Shown: piece by piece, positions 11,741-23,196 of the stretch | Position numbering within the stretch: the first letter of the stretch is position 1 | Layout of the letters: every line of letters begins with the position of its first letter | Source: Humulus lupulus | Taxonomy: Eukaryota; Streptophyta; Magnoliopsida; Rosales; Cannabaceae | NCBI RefSeq assembly: GCF_963169125.1 | Contig: NC_084794.1 | Span: 224,065,409-224,129,408, forward strand | Direction: 5' to 3' | Length of the DNA stretch: 64,000 nucleotides | Position numbers and translations under genes: made by a program | Notes under the pieces: generated by a model | What the model saw: the letters and a program-made list of their open reading frames with translations, nothing else | Databases searched by the model: none | What the model was told of the DNA's origin: nothing

Positions 11741-12403
11741 TCATGATCTTCCAAATGTCAGCACACCAAAGCCTTCCAAATCAGATTTTCTTTTTGCACT
11801 TGACTTGTTGAATCTGGTAAATAAATTGTTTGATGCCCAATGGTGGATAGCACTAGTTGCTAGTACAATCATTAGAAGAACCAAAAGATATGCCACACCA
11901 ATCTGTTGCAAAATAAAAAAAGACGTCTTTAAAAAGGTGAGCACCAGAAACCAAGGAAAATAAGGAGGGAGGGTCTGTAAGTTATTTCTCACCGTTCAAG
12001 GCTTAACTACTACTATAACAGTCGATATTGCACCATGCCGAAGAAGAAGACCAAGAGTAACAAATATATATACCACTCAAGAGAGTCTCCAATTATCATC
12101 TTTCCTAAAATCCGATTAAAACAATTTCCATGGAAAAATGATTATTTTCATAATGTCAAATGTCTAAAAGCAGCAAAATTTAACTAAAAACTACAGATAC
12201 AAAAAGCAGAACAAGTTTGCTAACCATTTGTAAAATCCACAAGAAAGAGACAGTAGAGCTGGAATGCTGATCAAAGGAAGCAAAGCAGCAAGGAAATCAA
12301 CCTTTGTTGGAACTTCATCATATCTAGACTTTATAACCTCCAAATAGGTTACACCAGAAAATGCCACAAGTACAACTACAACAAAACTGGAAGTTAATAG
12401 CAT
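11741..12403 (-). pseudogene. Captured exons of a predicted membrane protein
   Basis: Two minus-strand blocks look like exons of one host gene. The first, near 12220-12403, reads GVTYLEVIKSRYDEVPTKV followed by a hydrophobic stretch (FLAALLPLISIPALLSLSCG). The second, 11741-11903, follows a TTTTGCAACAG acceptor and contains IGVAYLLVLLMIVLA, a transmembrane-like segment, then a basic tail ending FGVLTFGRS. The join across the apparent intron does not keep a clean phase. I do not recognise the family. It lies inside the 21.5 kb element, so it is probably a transposon-captured fragment. Confidence 0.4.
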
Positions 12404-12867
12404 ACTTCAAAAATGCAATTAAAAATAAATATATAAAAAAACCTCAAGAACTTGGCTTATAGCACATTTTATTTTAAAGGAAATGAATTGATATGATATC
12501 AAATTATATATTTACATGTGAATATTCCAACACACACGTTCAACTACATATTGGAAAATCACATTGAAAATCCTTGTACAATGTCAAAAACTACTCTTAC
12601 ACTCAATATTCCTCTCCACTTTCGACACCAGTTCATGAGTAAATAAAAACATCGATGATAGGAACATGAAAAAAAGGCGCAATATAAAATTTAATTTTAA
12701 AATTTCAAAATTCATGTCTATGAGTTATATTAGTTAATGAATACTGAAACACAACTTAACAAACCTTTCTCTTTTAAGTAACCAATTTATCCATAAAAAT
12801 TAAAATCAACAAAACTAGTAAACAAGATGTGTCCACAGGCAGTGTAAATGAAGCACAACAATAACAA

Positions 12868-15383
12868 TGTAACGACCCAAAATTACTAATAAGGCTTAGG
12901 GGCCTTGATTAGTGTGCTGGGAGGGCATAATTAGAGGTTAAGAGAATTAATGGTAAGAAAGCGTGAAATGGGTATTGAATAAGTATGCGAGCCCTGTTTG
13001 GCTGGCAAGGGCATAATGGTAATCTTGGCTCGTTAGGGAATAAATGTGAATGTGTGTGATAAATTGTTGAGACCACATTATTATGTGGGTAGATTGATAA
13101 ATATATATATGCGTGTACATGTGTGTGCATTCGTAATTATCGGCAAGAGGCGATCCTAGGGAGCAAGTAGCGAGAAAGTCACAACGGGGTTTAATAGTTG
13201 ACTTTGGATAAGTCAGGGATGTTATAGGTATCAGGTAGTTAATTAGACTATCGGGTTATGAAAATAAATATGTGGAGATATATTTGAGGTTAGGATGTCT
13301 AGGTGGGAATATTGGGGGATTTTACCATTTTGGCCTCGGGGACGGTTCCGGCACCCCGAGCCTTGGGTTTGACTTAAATGATAAGGTTAGACTTAAGAAG
13401 GTAGGGGAAGCACAGATAGACCGACTCTTATTTTCTCTCCCTTCTCTCTCTCAAGAAAACTAAGAAAAACACAAGGAAAATTAAGGAATTTGGAGGATTT
13501 AGGCTGGGATTTCAGAGGATTTCAGTGGGGATTTAAAAGCTTAGCTCAAAGATTATCCAAGGAGCATTTAATCAAAGCCAAGGTAAGAATCCAACTGTGT
13601 TTTAAGGTTAGAAGCTCTGAGTTTTTCTGGGTAATAAGATAATTATAATTTTGGTGTTTAAGGTTGAATTGGAGCTAGGAACTTGGGAACTAGCTGGGAT
13701 TCTGTTTAGAGAAGTGGTTCAGCTGAAAAGGTAAACCTTAATTTATGATTTAAGAGTGTAAATCTAAGTTTTGAATGGCTGGTTATGGTGTTTGATGTTC
13801 TTGAGTTTCAGAGATTGAAACATGGATTGCAAAGAGTTTTAGATTGGGTTTCTTGTTGAATTATGATGTTAAAGTTGTCTTAAAAGTGTTGGGAGTGATT
13901 GATATTGAAGTAGGGAGCTTTGGGATGATTTTGGGTAAGGTTTGGAGGTTGAAAATGGTGGAAATTCTGGGTTCGACGGGAAGGGACGCGGCTCTGTTCT
14001 AGAGCGTTACGGCCTTAGCTTGCAAAGGAGCCAAGAAGGCACGGCCAAAGGCAAGCACCGCGGCGCCCAAAGCAAGGGCTGCGGCGCATGTCCCCTTCAA
14101 GTGTGGTGTTGGCTCTGTTTTGGAGAAGGGCCACGGCTAAGCTTCAAGGGTCGCAGCCCTTGGTTGCACACTTGAGTTTTTGAGGGTTTTTGAGCACAGG
14201 GGAGTGGTCTAGTGTGCTCGGGTTTGGTTTCACCACCGTGCTTGGTGGAATTAGGAGTCTCGGGAGTTAGTTTTTTAACTGGAAACCTATATTTGATTAT
14301 TCATGAAACCCATACGTGAATATTAATAGAATTCATTATTTTGGTTGTGGCTAGGTGATAAGCTAGGGCTCGGGAATGGATCGTGCTCGGGGGTCGTCCT
14401 TTCTAATTAAAGCATTTGGTATTAAGGTTAGAAAACTGCACCTGTGTATGTGGATAGGACGGGACTAAGTGTTCCCTATATTTGAATGTGTTGTTATATG
14501 ATTGCGATACACCATGTGGATATGTTGGGACTAAGAGTTCCCTATAATGATATGAATGTCATAAGGTGGTATTATGCCACGGGGACATGTGGTAGCGGCC
14601 TAAGGGTGCCAAAATCCACACTTGCGCGTAGAGCGCGACTCGGACACTGGTATCCGAGGACAGCTTATTATGCACTGAGCTCGGTTAAGCTGGCCGGAGT
14701 CAGTGGGCATGTCACTGTAGTTGGCCTAAGCGTGCCAAAGGCAGTGAGTTAAACAGAGGGTGCGGCCTGCGGGCGTTAACCCTAGCTATTGCTTGATATG
14801 TGTTTATTGTGGATTAATTTCTGTGACCTAATGAGTGTCTGGAGCTGGATTAATGGTTGTTGGTCAGTGTGTTGCTTTGAGTGAATTTTATGGCCTGATG
14901 GTACTGAATAGTATTTTGTGGTTATTGGACTATACTCTGTGAACTGCTAGCTGTTAATACTATTATGTCATGATATTATGTTTTCTTGCTCGGCTTCGGC
15001 TCACAGGTGCTACATGGTGCAGGTAAGGCAAGTTGGCCATGGGTTGGAGAGCTCTGGGGGCGAGGTGTACATTGTCAGCTGCTCGGCCGCCACGGTCAAG
15101 GGTTGTACAGGAACGGGAACCTAAAATGTATATTTTGCCATTAGAGTGGCTTGGTCAACTGTTTGTAGTTAAGAATTTTGTATTTACGATATTTAAACCC
15201 TGATTTGGGATCCCATACAATAAACGTCAGTTTTCAATAAAGTTTAACCGTTTATAATCAAATTCTGTTTAACCTAATCCCTTGTGTCAATAGATACACA
15301 GTTCAAACTAAATGACTTGATTAGCAAGTCTTGCACTATTTCAAACACGCAGTGTAACGGTCTTGGTTATCCAGGGCGTTACA
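12868..15383 (+). mobile_element. Solo LTR (2,516 bp), Tekay-like, TSD AACAA
   Basis: Starts TGTAACGACCCAAAATTAC and ends CCAGGGCGTTACA; AACAA lies at 12863-12867 and 15384-15388. It is homologous to the solo LTR at 4454-6829 (opposite strand) and to the LTR starting at 62972. A GC-rich island at 13965-14165 repeats forms of the word RCGCGGC, including CCGCGGCGCC. The open frames inside show no domain and are not reported as genes. Confidence 0.88.
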
Positions 15384-15388
15384 AACAA

Positions 15389-16915
15389 AATCTCCCTGCT
15401 ATCCCTAAAGACTATACAAATAGAGATCTAAAGCATCATCCATGCAGCTTGGGCCAGGTGCACCCAACTAGAGTATCTGACTCTATCCCTAAGTAAGACT
15501 CTTCTTCACAAGGATCTACGAAAATTCTCTTGTTTCTTTCTAGCCAAATCACCTCAATTATAACGGAACCCTGCATTCCACATAATCCTACTTTCCCACT
15601 TAAAAAAAAAATATCGAATCTACTATACAATGCAAAAATAGATGAGCAAAATTTTTCTACTGTTTAGGAATTTCGAAAGGTAAATTTTACTTATTAAATG
15701 AAAATGAACAATCAGAATAAATATTCTACTGGTTTAAATAGGAGAATAGTCAGCATAATTTACCCATTTAAGTGACCTCAATACATTAAGCAACAAAAAA
15801 AAAAGTGACCTCGGTATAATGTACAATTTAATGATAAGTGAAGGGTACATACCTCAAAAAAGAAAGCAGCAATCCAACATAGGTGCTAAGCAGCCACGCA
15901 AGAAAGCCATACTACAAAAACACAGATTTTTCGGAGTGCATAACAAAAAGCACAGTCAACTAAACAATTATGGAAGTCTATTTCTACACAGAAAATTGAA
16001 CGAATAGAAAATTTTGAGTGCATAAATAGAATAAACAATAAGAAGACATGTCTGGCTGCAAAGAAGAAATGACACAGAGGTTATAGGCATCACTAGCCTA
16101 TAAATTGACACAGAGTCAATTTTATTAAGGGGCAAAAAAAATCTTACCATAGAAGTGTTACCATTTAAATATTCTCTTTTTTTTTTCTAGTTTGTCAACC
16201 CTCAAGGAAATATATTTTATATTTCCATTTCCATCTGTATTTCTATAAACCAAATTTCATAATTTAAAATAATTAAAAATATGCAAACACAAGAAAATCC
16301 TATTTGGACTGTTATGCTTAAATCATTCTAAATAAAACTCTCTACTATTTTTTTTAATAACATATGCCACATAAAACCAGAAATGAAGTCTTAAGGAGGC
16401 TGCAATATTGACCACCATTCTAACTTGGTCAACCCATTGTTCTCTACTAGTCATTTTTAAGGAAAAAGAACAAATAAAAAACATAGTAAGATCAAAATAC
16501 TGGTGTGAATGTGACTCAATTGGTACAACAAAATTACCTTTACAAAGCTTGTGATAGGTTGAGTTTGAAAGATCACTGAATGTATTCCTTGTTATTTGGC
16601 TATTTTTTTCATGTTCATAATAATGGTGTTGGCTTCTATTCTGCATTCCTGGTTGCAGATTGGTGCAATTATGCTATTTGTAATTTATGTATAAATTTTA
16701 TTCAGCATATAATGTTCACCAGAATGGATGTCAACATATTTTATGAAGATCTACTTTGAAATTTGAAAGCAAAAGTACCTTGAGGGAGGCATTGGATAAG
16801 TAAGATATTTTTTTCTTGGTGTTATGGAGTATATAATATTCTTATTCTAGAACAATGCATTATCCTATATCAGTCAATTAAAACTATTTCAGGTCTGATC
16901 AAATTAAGGCAGTAG
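15389..16915. other. AT-rich transposon-derived DNA with a possible LINE remnant
   Basis: Mostly non-coding. On the minus strand near 15490-15600, IIEVIWLERNKRIF resembles the end of a LINE reverse-transcriptase zinc-binding region; the plus-strand LINE at 19938 carries a similar LERNKKIFEE block. This is a short match and could be coincidental. Nothing else with coding potential was seen. Confidence 0.3.
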
Positions 16916-17062
16916 AAATCCTTAGTAGTTTATGCTTAATCTTAGCAACATTAGATAGTCTTGGCTTGATATGCACATATGAAAGTTAAACTCTATTGGC
17001 CTCAAGAGCTGCATTGAGACTACAATTACGATAAGTTTTTAGAATATCTTTATGCTCTAAAT
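16916..17062 (+). repeat. Dispersed direct repeat, copy 1
   Basis: About 150 bp that is repeated, diverged, at 17688-17841. Shared blocks are GGCTTGATRTRC, CATATGAAAGT, TTGRCCTCAAGAG and AGACTACAATTA. The copies are about 770 bp apart and in the same orientation, suggesting a local duplication within the CACTA-like block. Confidence 0.6.
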
Positions 17063-17235
17063 TTGAACTCTTGCAACCACAAACAAATTTCAGATTCCAA
17101 ATTTACAATTGGCTTAATTGTATTAAAATGATGTGAGCAGTTGCTGCCCTGTTTTCATGAAACTTTGGTACTTTAAATGATTTATTTTTTTCCAATTCTT
17201 CTTGAAAATGTGTTTCTTTTTTTATTTGACAAAGC

Positions 17236-17330
17236 TATTCAAGAGACACTATTATCACCATTCACAGTCCACCGACCATCCCATCCTTGTTCAAGAGGAG
17301 TTGTTCTGGGATTTTCATGGTTGCTAAATC
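17236..17330 (+). pseudogene. Unassigned exon-like C-terminus
   Basis: A plus-strand frame reads KRHYYHHSQSTDHPILVQEE and ends in LFWDFHGC and a TAA. It looks like the last coding exon of a gene because composition changes sharply from the AT-rich surroundings. No family is recognised. Confidence 0.25.
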
Positions 17331-17687
17331 TAACTAAATAGTAAAGCTTTTCCTACAGAAGGTAAGCTCAGGATCAAGTTCTTTCTCAGTTGCTGAGTAT
17401 TTGTTTTGTGTTATGATAGGTGAAATTATACCGTGTTTTGCATTCTTAGTTTTCATGTGTGTATTTATATAAAAAGTTTCTTTCGAAATTTTAGAATCAT
17501 ATAGACAAATCTCTATCTTACTTGAATTCTTCCATGCAGTTTTGAGAGTCTATTTTGGCTTGGGTAGTATTATATATCCTCTTGTTTATTAGGGAATGCA
17601 AAATGTGAGGATTATTTTTACTGCTTTAATTATTCTCCGAATGTGCATGCTATGGCAAATCCTCAGCAGTTTTAATTAAACCGTTTA

Positions 17688-17841
17688 AGAAAATCCTTAG
17701 CAGTTTCTACAAAATCTCTTAAGAATAGTAAATAGTATTGGCTTGATGTACCCATATGAAAGTCAAACTTTATTGACCTCAAGAGTTTTATCTAAGACTA
17801 CAATTATGGTAAGTTGTTTAGAATATATCCATGCTCTAAGA
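17688..17841 (+). repeat. Dispersed direct repeat, copy 2
   Basis: Second copy of the unit at 16916-17062, with scattered substitutions and small indels. Confidence 0.6.
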
Positions 17842-18097
17842 TTTTTATCAATTTTTAAGATTTTTTAAGCTTGTTATTTAAGTTGTGGTCTTTATGATAG
17901 AAAAACTCACACAAACTCTTTTATACAAATTTGAATTGACCAAATTTGTGCAGAAATGTATCTTACAACAACTTAGCATGTCTCCTATATATTATCAGGA
18001 TTTTCTTTGTTTAGTTCACAAATTTTTCTTACCATTAATTGATATTACTTGTACTATTTTTTATTTATTTAACTCATCTTTACAAACTGGGATTGCA

Positions 18098-18145
18098 GAT
18101 TATGTAGTTGGGCAAGCCAAGGCCATAATAGAAAGAAGAGCATAA
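18098..18145 (+). pseudogene. Short captured last exon (DYVVGQAKAIIERRA)
   Basis: After a good acceptor (GGGATTGCAG) the plus strand reads DYVVGQAKAIIERRA then TAA. It is a plausible terminal exon of a captured plant gene; I do not recognise it. A CACTA-like end follows about 250 bp later, which would suit a Pack-type transposon cargo. Confidence 0.3.
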
Positions 18146-18359
18146 TGAATCGTGGAATAGATGGAAGCTATCTTCAAACTTTTATGTGTTTTGATTATGT
18201 TTTGTTGTTCACTTTTTAAGTAAAATATGTGGAGGATTAGTAGTTGTTGTGACTTATGTTAATTGTAAAACTTCACCTAATAATTTTATTTAGTGGTGAT
18301 AGTTATGGTTTGAATTGAATATTATATTAGATTTGAAAAGTGTTATAAATACTTCCTGT

Positions 18360-18402
18360 TAGCAGTTTTCAAATGTTATAAAAACTGTTTTTTCTTGTAG
18401 TG
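18360..18402 (+). mobile_element. CACTA-type transposon right terminus (putative)
   Basis: TGTTTTTTCTTGTAGTG ends at 18402. Its reverse complement, CACTACAAGAAAAAACA, has the form of a common eudicot CACTA terminal repeat. The preceding 100 bp contain repeated GTTATAAA words as in a subterminal zone. The left end of the same element is not visible in the window, so its extent is unknown. Confidence 0.5.
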
Positions 18403-19937
18403 ATTCTAGATAAAATCTGACATCATTTCCAATATAAAGATTATCTAACCATCTATGAATACCAAGTAAAAAAATTCAAACAACACCCAATAAGTTTTCT
18501 TCCTTATATCACCGCAACACACAAACAAATTTTCCAGAACCTACTTCTCTAAGACACACAAGTTTTCAACCTTCCGTTATCACCGCAGCACACAATTTTA
18601 ATCTCAGAACCTACTTCTCTACGAATGAATATTTAAGATATTCAAACTCCTCTAACATTTGTATGATATTAATAAAATAGTTAAGAGAACATACTTCCGT
18701 ACCTCTTGCAATTAATAATCAAGTTAATTAACTTTGCAATGCTCCTTGCCAATTCGACCCACAACCTAAAGAATATAATCAATACCTAAAAGATTAATAC
18801 AAAATTAAAATTAAATGATACAATAAGTAAAAAAATTCTTTTGCTAACTCTTTTTAGTTTGTGCTACAAATTACAATCACTTCAATTGAGAAGTTACATC
18901 AATGAAGACATCTTCAATTTTAACTTCTTTAACGATTTGGGCAATCTACTAATTTTAGTAGATCATACATACAGTTGTCATGCTTATTATATTTTCTTGT
19001 TTATTTCCTTCTATAAATAAATCCGTACGTGCATACTTTATAACACATGATACAAACAGTGTACAACAATGTCTATACATAGAAAATAAATCTATGAACT
19101 GTCAAACATATATTTTAAAATTGACTATTAGTTTTCTCAGGTCAAAACATGACAAAAAAATATTTTTAGATCAATGTATATTCATTGTATAATTCATATT
19201 AAGTTTATACAGAAGTCAATATCAGGCCCAACATAATTTATAACCTTATATTAATGAAGACAAAAAACAGGTGAGAAAAAATCTTACCCATTCATCACCC
19301 TTCAGTCCTCGTCTGTCCCCAAAGAAAAATAAAAATAAAAAGAAAGGCTGCCAAAGAAAAATAAATAGAATATGCTAACAATTGAATGTCGTGCTCTCTT
19401 TTTCTACCATGTTGTCAAACTATTAAATGCTCTTCACATGCACTAGCAATCATATTTAAATGAAATTTAGTGTTAAATTAAATGCAAGAAATATGTTAAA
19501 TAATATGGTATGAATGTCTTGCTTGGATATCTCTAACCAAATTCATCCACACACTGTCAAAGTGAACCAAAATCAAAATCTATAAGAATTTGTATTGTTC
19601 AAGAAATAAATACAATAAAAAATAAACTAGAACTAGATAGGTTATATACCTAGAACCAGACTTTTGTAAAAGTTGCTATTCATTATTTTCCACTAATACC
19701 ACTTGTGAGTGTGATAAAGAAATTTTCTAGAGTAGCAAAGAGGTCATCAATCACTATAGTCTCTAAAATTCATCAGTATGGTAGGTTTATTTACATATTA
19801 AAGGCTAATTTATTTTGCAACAGTCCTTTTTAAGGGGTCTACTCACTAAGAGGCAACAACAAACAAAAACGTTGAAGCCATAGTGAAGTATGATACATTT
19901 AAACAATCCAAAAAGCAAAGTATCTAGAACTATTTCA
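18403..19937. other. AT-rich interval, no gene seen
   Basis: I see no coding exon, terminal repeat or tandem array here, apart from a pair of near-identical short blocks (ACAAGTTTTC or ACAAATTTTC followed by AGAACCTACTTCTCTA) at about 18530-18620. The last 12 bases of the interval (AGAACTATTTCA, 19926-19937) are the LINE target duplication. Confidence 0.4.
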
Positions 19938-20483
19938 TGACATGAAATTATCCCCAGATTGGTGTGTTTTGTGTAAGAAGAATTCTGAAAATGTAGATGG
20001 CTTGTTCTTCCATTGCCCGGTCTCAATCCAAGTTTGGTACAAGAATTTGGAAGAATTTAAAATGGTCTGGTGTGTTCCAGGAAACTATCTAGGTGATTTT
20101 TGTTTCAGGTGAGCGGCTCAAAGGCGAAGAAGACTCTTTGGCAGATTGTAGTAACAGCTATCTGTTGGGTTATTTGACTAGAGAGGAATAAGAAAATCTT
20201 TGAGGAAATGGAAAACAGGGTGGAGAAATTTGGGATAAATTTATAATGAGTGGTTTGGGTCCACTCAAATAAGGACTTCAAAGACTTTTGATTCACAGAT
20301 TGGTTGAGAGAGTGGAATTTTTTGTTGTAATGTTCTGTTTTGTATATCGTTGTTGTGGTAGTTAAGCTACCTTTTTATGTTTTCTTAGTTTTTGTTTTTC
20401 ATGAGTTTCCTGTGGTTGTTTTCTCCACTCACTTGTATTATATATTATTTTATTAATACAAGTTTTTTTGTTTAAAAAAAATA
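19938..20483 (+). mobile_element. 5'-truncated LINE with poly-A tail, TSD AGAACTATTTCA
   Basis: The 12-bp duplication AGAACTATTTCA occurs at 19926-19937 and 20484-20495, directly after an A-rich tail (20474-20483). Inside, the plus strand reads CVLCKKNSENVDGLFFHCP, the zinc-binding C-terminal domain of plant LINE reverse transcriptases, and further on LERNKKIFEE, with stops in between. Only the last part of ORF2 and the 3' UTR are present, the usual outcome of incomplete target-primed reverse transcription. It inserted into the CACTA-like block. Confidence 0.85.
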
Positions 20484-20922
20484 AGAACTATTTCAGCTAA
20501 AATTTACCTGATTGTGAGAGCACCTTTCATAAATGAAGATAAACCAAATTCAATATCATACACTAAAGACAATATTATTTATATCTTTTCTACTAAGCTC
20601 GTATTAAAAATAAAAATCATCTTTTTAAAATCTTAACATGCATTGCATTTGATATTAAAGTAGACTCATAAACTATATACCATTGGAAAAAACTCAATTT
20701 TTTTCATGACAGTAATGATGAATACACAAACTCTCCTTTTTTCTTTTCCTTGTTCTTTTTTTAAAAAAAAAAAAAAAAAAACAATTCTTCTCTTTATAAT
20801 GCCAAGTTTTGTCTTCTCACTGTACATAAATTCCAATCAAAAGTGATTGGTCTGTTGGGATACAAATGCTCATTATAAAGATCATAAAAGGTGCAGCTGA
20901 AAAAATAAAAGTGAAAACTTAC

Positions 20923-21049
20923 CAGGAAAACCAGTATAGATTGCTGCCATTCTGCACTCTGTTGCTCTTTGTGAACCAGGTGGCAAAACAGTACCAACAA
21001 CTATATCCCCAACTTCACTTGGGTCCAGATTTGTTTTCTCTATCATGAT
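20923..21049 (-). pseudogene. 3-ketoacyl-CoA thiolase exon (captured)
   Basis: A 127-bp minus-strand exon with an intact acceptor (ATTTAG) and donor (G|GTAAGT). It encodes EKTNLDPSEVGDIVVGTVL and, further on, GSQRATECRMAAIYTGFP. This matches the N-terminal part of plant peroxisomal 3-ketoacyl-CoA thiolase (KAT/PED1 family), which cleaves 3-ketoacyl-CoA in beta-oxidation; the active-site Cys region that follows in real thiolases is absent. The exon is in phase with the one at 21174-21248. Both lie inside a transposon-derived block, so this is a captured fragment, not a working gene. Confidence 0.85.
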
Positions 21050-21173
21050 CTAAATTGTATATTAATCACATATAAGAAAGAAAAAAAATCAATAATCATG
21101 TGTATATAAGCCAAATCAGAACAAAATCATATACAGTAATGGTATTACAGGCCAAAATCAATGGGTTGTTTAC

Positions 21174-21248
21174 CTTTAAAACAACTGCAAGTAAATCATC
21201 AACTGGAGTATCCGTAAACCCTCCTCGCTTAGTTTTGAAAATTGGAGT
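21174..21248 (-). pseudogene. 3-ketoacyl-CoA thiolase exon, upstream neighbour
   Basis: A 75-bp exon (25 codons, phase 0) between acceptor CTTACTAG and donor AAAG|GTAAAC. It encodes TPIFKTKRGGFTDTPVDDLL, the block that precedes the EKTNLDPSEVG exon in plant thiolases. A possible first exon near 21996 (MAIAQVRVLI) is much weaker. Preserved frame and splice sites in two successive exons show that genomic, intron-containing DNA was captured rather than a cDNA copy. Confidence 0.8.
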
Positions 21249-22452
21249 CTAGTAAGCCCTGTTTGAGAAAATTTTCAAAGGAAAAAAAACTACATAAAAA
21301 TATTAACAAACGCTTAAAACAAATCAAACGTTTCATTTTGTTGAAGCAAGAAATTTACGCCACAATCACTATATCATCTCGAAGAAATTTTACCTGCTAC
21401 CACATCAAGGGTTGTCTTCATCTAAAGGAAATTTAAAATTAAACTTCATGAAAATTTAATGACTGACAGCATTTAGCTACATTAGTCTCACTGTTTAGTA
21501 AGATTTATTATGTCTTAAAATAAGGTGTCAAAAAAGCAATTAATAAGATTCTTACTGTTGATTTTCTCCGCTACCTCCAAGTCCAAAGAGTAAATTTAAG
21601 TAGATGATGAAAGGAAACAACAAACAAAGAATAAATTTTTTTTTGAAACAGAATGGACCACAGTTCAATATAAAAGGCATCATATTGCAACTTCAGTCAA
21701 TAAATCAGCTGTTAAAAAAACATCAACGAATGAAGAAAATATTGAATTCAACAAAAACATTGTCTAATCTTAAAGCATAAATAATGATTGTTAGAATGAT
21801 TTAGAGGGATTGAAAACCAAATAATTAAAAAAAAACTAAGATATACCTAATTACATTTGATCAAAATGGAAAGTAATCAAGATATAATATAGAATTTGTA
21901 AATAATTTTGACTGAACTCACCTCACCTGACCAAGAGAAGGTCCCAACGTCTTGTGGTTTGAGCAAATCAAAACTCGAACCTGTGCAATAGCCATTTTTT
22001 ACAACACAACTTTAGAGATTAAAAAAAATACTACATCTGCCATTTTTTACTCTAGAAATTTAGCGACTCCAAAACCAAAAAAACATCTACAGTAGGCCTC
22101 TGTAAATTCTCAAACCAAATAAAGGAGACAAACTCAATATCGTAAAAGATTTATGTCTTTAATGAAAAAAATCATATCTATAGAATCATATAGGTATACT
22201 ACATTTAAAATTAAATAACGAGATTCATATTTTACAAAAATTTCAAGAAGAAAGAAGAAGGGGCTCGGATCCCTCTATGAGACCATCAGTGAAAAGTAAT
22301 AGACCCTAAATTCCTACAAAACAAAGTAAACTTCCATTTATTGAGTCTTATAAATGTCCTTCTTGAAGACTTTTCCATGATCTAATTTACCCTTTTCTTC
22401 AATAATCCTAACTGAGACACCAATCAAGATTCCAAAACCCAATTTCAAGTAG

Positions 22453-22693
22453 CTAAAGAAATAGTATAGTCCTCAAATTTTCAGAAATGGCAACACTGCC
22501 GTCCTCAATGACCCTGCGACTTAAACTCAACTCTCCATCTAAATCATTTACACAAGCTCTACCTGCAACTGGACAACTGGAGACCGCTCCCATCTCCGTC
22601 TCTGTCTCCACCTCCGCAATCTGGTTGGGAGAGAATGAGCCCTGAGCGTCGCCGCTGCCACCATTCCCAGCGGAAAATAGAAGATCGTGCCTC
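22453..22693 (-). pseudogene. Unassigned coding-like segment fused to a RING fragment
   Basis: A minus-strand open frame reads RHDLLFSAGNGGSGDAQGSF and continues to MGAVSSCPVAGRACVNDLDG. Its GC content is higher than the flanks. It begins where RING homology stops, in a different frame. It may be a second captured fragment or out-of-frame UTR. No family recognised. Confidence 0.3.
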
Positions 22694-22985
22694 CTAGGGA
22701 TGGTAGAGATGCTTACAGGGATGTTGTTTGGCCTCAATGCAAAGCTCGAATTGGTCCTTGTAGATGGCGCAGAGCATAAAAGGGTCATTGTTTAGAAGGG
22801 ACTGGTCGATTCTAATGGTGGGTATTGCGTCAATGGAAGATTTCGAAGCAGGGAGAGGTGCAGATGGGTCAGAGGAGGACTGACTGGAAACAGAGTGAAT
22901 AAGAGATAGAGAAAGATGACAGAGAGAGAGAGGATACTTGAGGGATGGAGGAGATTTAAAGTTGAACAACTGGGATTGACTTCGG
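22694..22985 (-). pseudogene. RING1-like E3 ubiquitin ligase fragment (captured)
   Basis: The minus strand encodes PASKSSIDAIPTIRIDQSLL, the lead-in seen in plant RING1/RDUF-type E3 ligases. A partial RING follows: MLCAIYKDQFEL, then PCKHLYHP and a stop. A real RING has C-x2-C at its start; here the second Cys is Tyr (CAIY), and the domain ends after the central C..H..H, so zinc binding and ligase activity are lost. It lies within 250 bp of a CACTA-like terminus. Confidence 0.65.
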
Positions 22986-23084
22986 AGACACTGTAGCTGA
23001 AGAAGAAAATGGGTGAGTTATAGGTGGGCTAGGAAAAAAGGAATTAGCCTTGAAAAAAAATATAACTTTTACATGTTATAGGTG

Positions 23085-23196
23085 GGCTCCAAAAATAAAT
23101 TACCGCCATTTTTTTCTTTTGCCACATATATATATTATAATACTTTTTCAGTAGTATTATATTTTTATGTTATAAAAAAGGGTATTTGGTGTAGTG
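23085..23196 (+). mobile_element. CACTA-type right terminus (putative), abutting the 3' LTR
   Basis: GGTATTTGGTGTAGTG ends at 23196; its reverse complement begins CACTACACCAAATACC, a typical CACTA end. Subterminal GTAGTATTATA words precede it. The outer 3' LTR resumes at the next base but lacks its first about 157 bp, so the CACTA insertion, or a deletion running from it, removed the start of that LTR. No left terminus is found. Confidence 0.5.
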
